Source: Berkiella_A sp050252335 (lineage in GTDB: Bacteria > Pseudomonadota > Gammaproteobacteria > Berkiellales > Berkiellaceae). Taken from it: a stretch of DNA of 64,000 nucleotides. Both the position numbers and the translations under genes were made by a program. The notes beneath the pieces are model-generated. The model did not search any database. It saw only the letters and a list, made by a program, of their open reading frames with translations, and was not told where the DNA came from. Below, one piece after another: positions 63,713 to 64,000 of this stretch. Position 1 is the stretch's first letter, and the number at the start of each line of letters is the position of its first letter. The stretch lies in contig JBFWLB010000002.1 in assembly GCA_050252335.1 (NCBI GenBank), forward strand, positions 1 through 64,000, read 5' to 3'.

Positions 63713-64000
63713 AAATTGGCTATTTAATTACCTGTGAACATGCAAGCAATAAAATTCCTAGCAAATATAAATCGCTGTTTGCACCTCATACAAAGCTATT
63801 AGAAACACATAGAGGCTGGGACATTGGCGCATATCAATGCTATCAAGAAATTATAAAAGCTATACCTTGCCAATCTCAATACGCAAGGTGGAGTCGTCTT
63901 CTGATTGAACTGAATCGTTCACTGCATCATCGTTCTTTATTTTCTGAAATCACCCAAACATTAGATGCAGATGAACGTAATAAGATCATTCACGATATAT
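63709..64000 (+). CDS. N-formylglutamate amidohydrolase family protein, partial
   Basis: The 5' part of a gene cut off by the window end; 97 codons are visible. The start MKIGYLITCEHASNKIP carries the family CEHASNxIP motif, followed by THRGWDIGA and SRLLIELNRS with the conserved Arg and Asn. Members are zinc amidohydrolases related to HutG and to carboxypeptidase-fold deacylases. The ATG overlaps the GCS2 stop (ATGA), so it is tightly coupled. In this cluster it probably removes an N-acyl protecting group or hydrolyses an amide made by the ligases. Confidence 0.92.
   Translation, partial: MKIGYLITCEHASNKIPSKYKSLFAPHTKLLETHRGWDIGAYQCYQEIIKAIPCQSQYARWSRLLIELNRSLHHRSLFSEITQTLDADERNKIIHDI

Overview
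The window is AT-rich bacterial DNA, about 64 kb and densely coding on both strands. No rRNA, tRNA, CRISPR array, complete IS or prophage was recognised. Housekeeping genes such as deaD, hipBA, endA, MscS and zupT look gammaproteobacterial. Many other genes look like host-interaction proteins: a eukaryotic-type Ser/Thr kinase, a Ulp1-like clan CE cysteine protease, a clan CD-like cysteine protease candidate, a possible RhoGAP-like protein, and several large proteins without recognisable family. This suggests an intracellular or host-associated gammaproteobacterium, perhaps of the Legionellales. That placement is an inference from gene content, not from any database search.

Layout. 1-5.6 kb: small ORF, RhoGAP-like candidate, kinase, clan CD-like candidate, and a small protein with sorting-signal-like motifs. 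5.6-8.5 kb: hipBA with three identical operators, then a damaged MFS transporter. 8.7-10.9 kb: membrane protein, DCC thioredoxin-like protein, DUF4166-like protein and a repeat lipoprotein. 11-17.4 kb: an 834-aa protein of unknown function and a tandem pair of TPR-like paralogues. 17.6-20.2 kb: pseudogene, alpha/beta hydrolase, Ulp1-like protease. 20.6-22.4 kb: zupT-dps divergent from a Fur-family regulator, with two PerR-type palindromes between them. 22.4-29.7 kb: glycosyltransferase-like protein, a probable type I secretion substrate, UPF0178 protein, unknown membrane-anchored protein, Ppx/GppA-like protein, HI0933-family flavoprotein. 29.8-36 kb: MITE-like repeat, deaD, and a coiled-coil protein fused to a poly(A) polymerase/CCA-type nucleotidyltransferase domain.

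36-52.7 kb: repeat-rich spacer, GST, MATE exporter, DsbA-like protein, a double-glycine-leader peptide gene behind a carrier/AMP-ligase/acyltransferase fusion, a 1339-aa adhesin-like type I substrate, two unknown proteins, and a four-gene ECF sigma/metal-sensor-like operon. 52.7-60.2 kb: MscS channel, endonuclease I, an unknown protein, dicarboxylate symporter, methyltransferase with a signal-like N-terminus, and a 48-aa membrane peptide. 60.3-64 kb: a tight four-gene cluster of C39-like peptidase, RLAN/ATP-grasp ligase, GCS2-type ligase and N-formylglutamate amidohydrolase (cut by the window end).

Strongest leads for new biology: the PAP/CCA-domain coiled-coil fusion, the GG-leader peptide with its lipid-activation enzyme, the ligase-peptidase cluster at the right end, and the two cysteine protease-like proteins. 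Start codons were moved from the longest possible ORF where a ribosome binding site or family alignment gave a better choice; these cases are stated.
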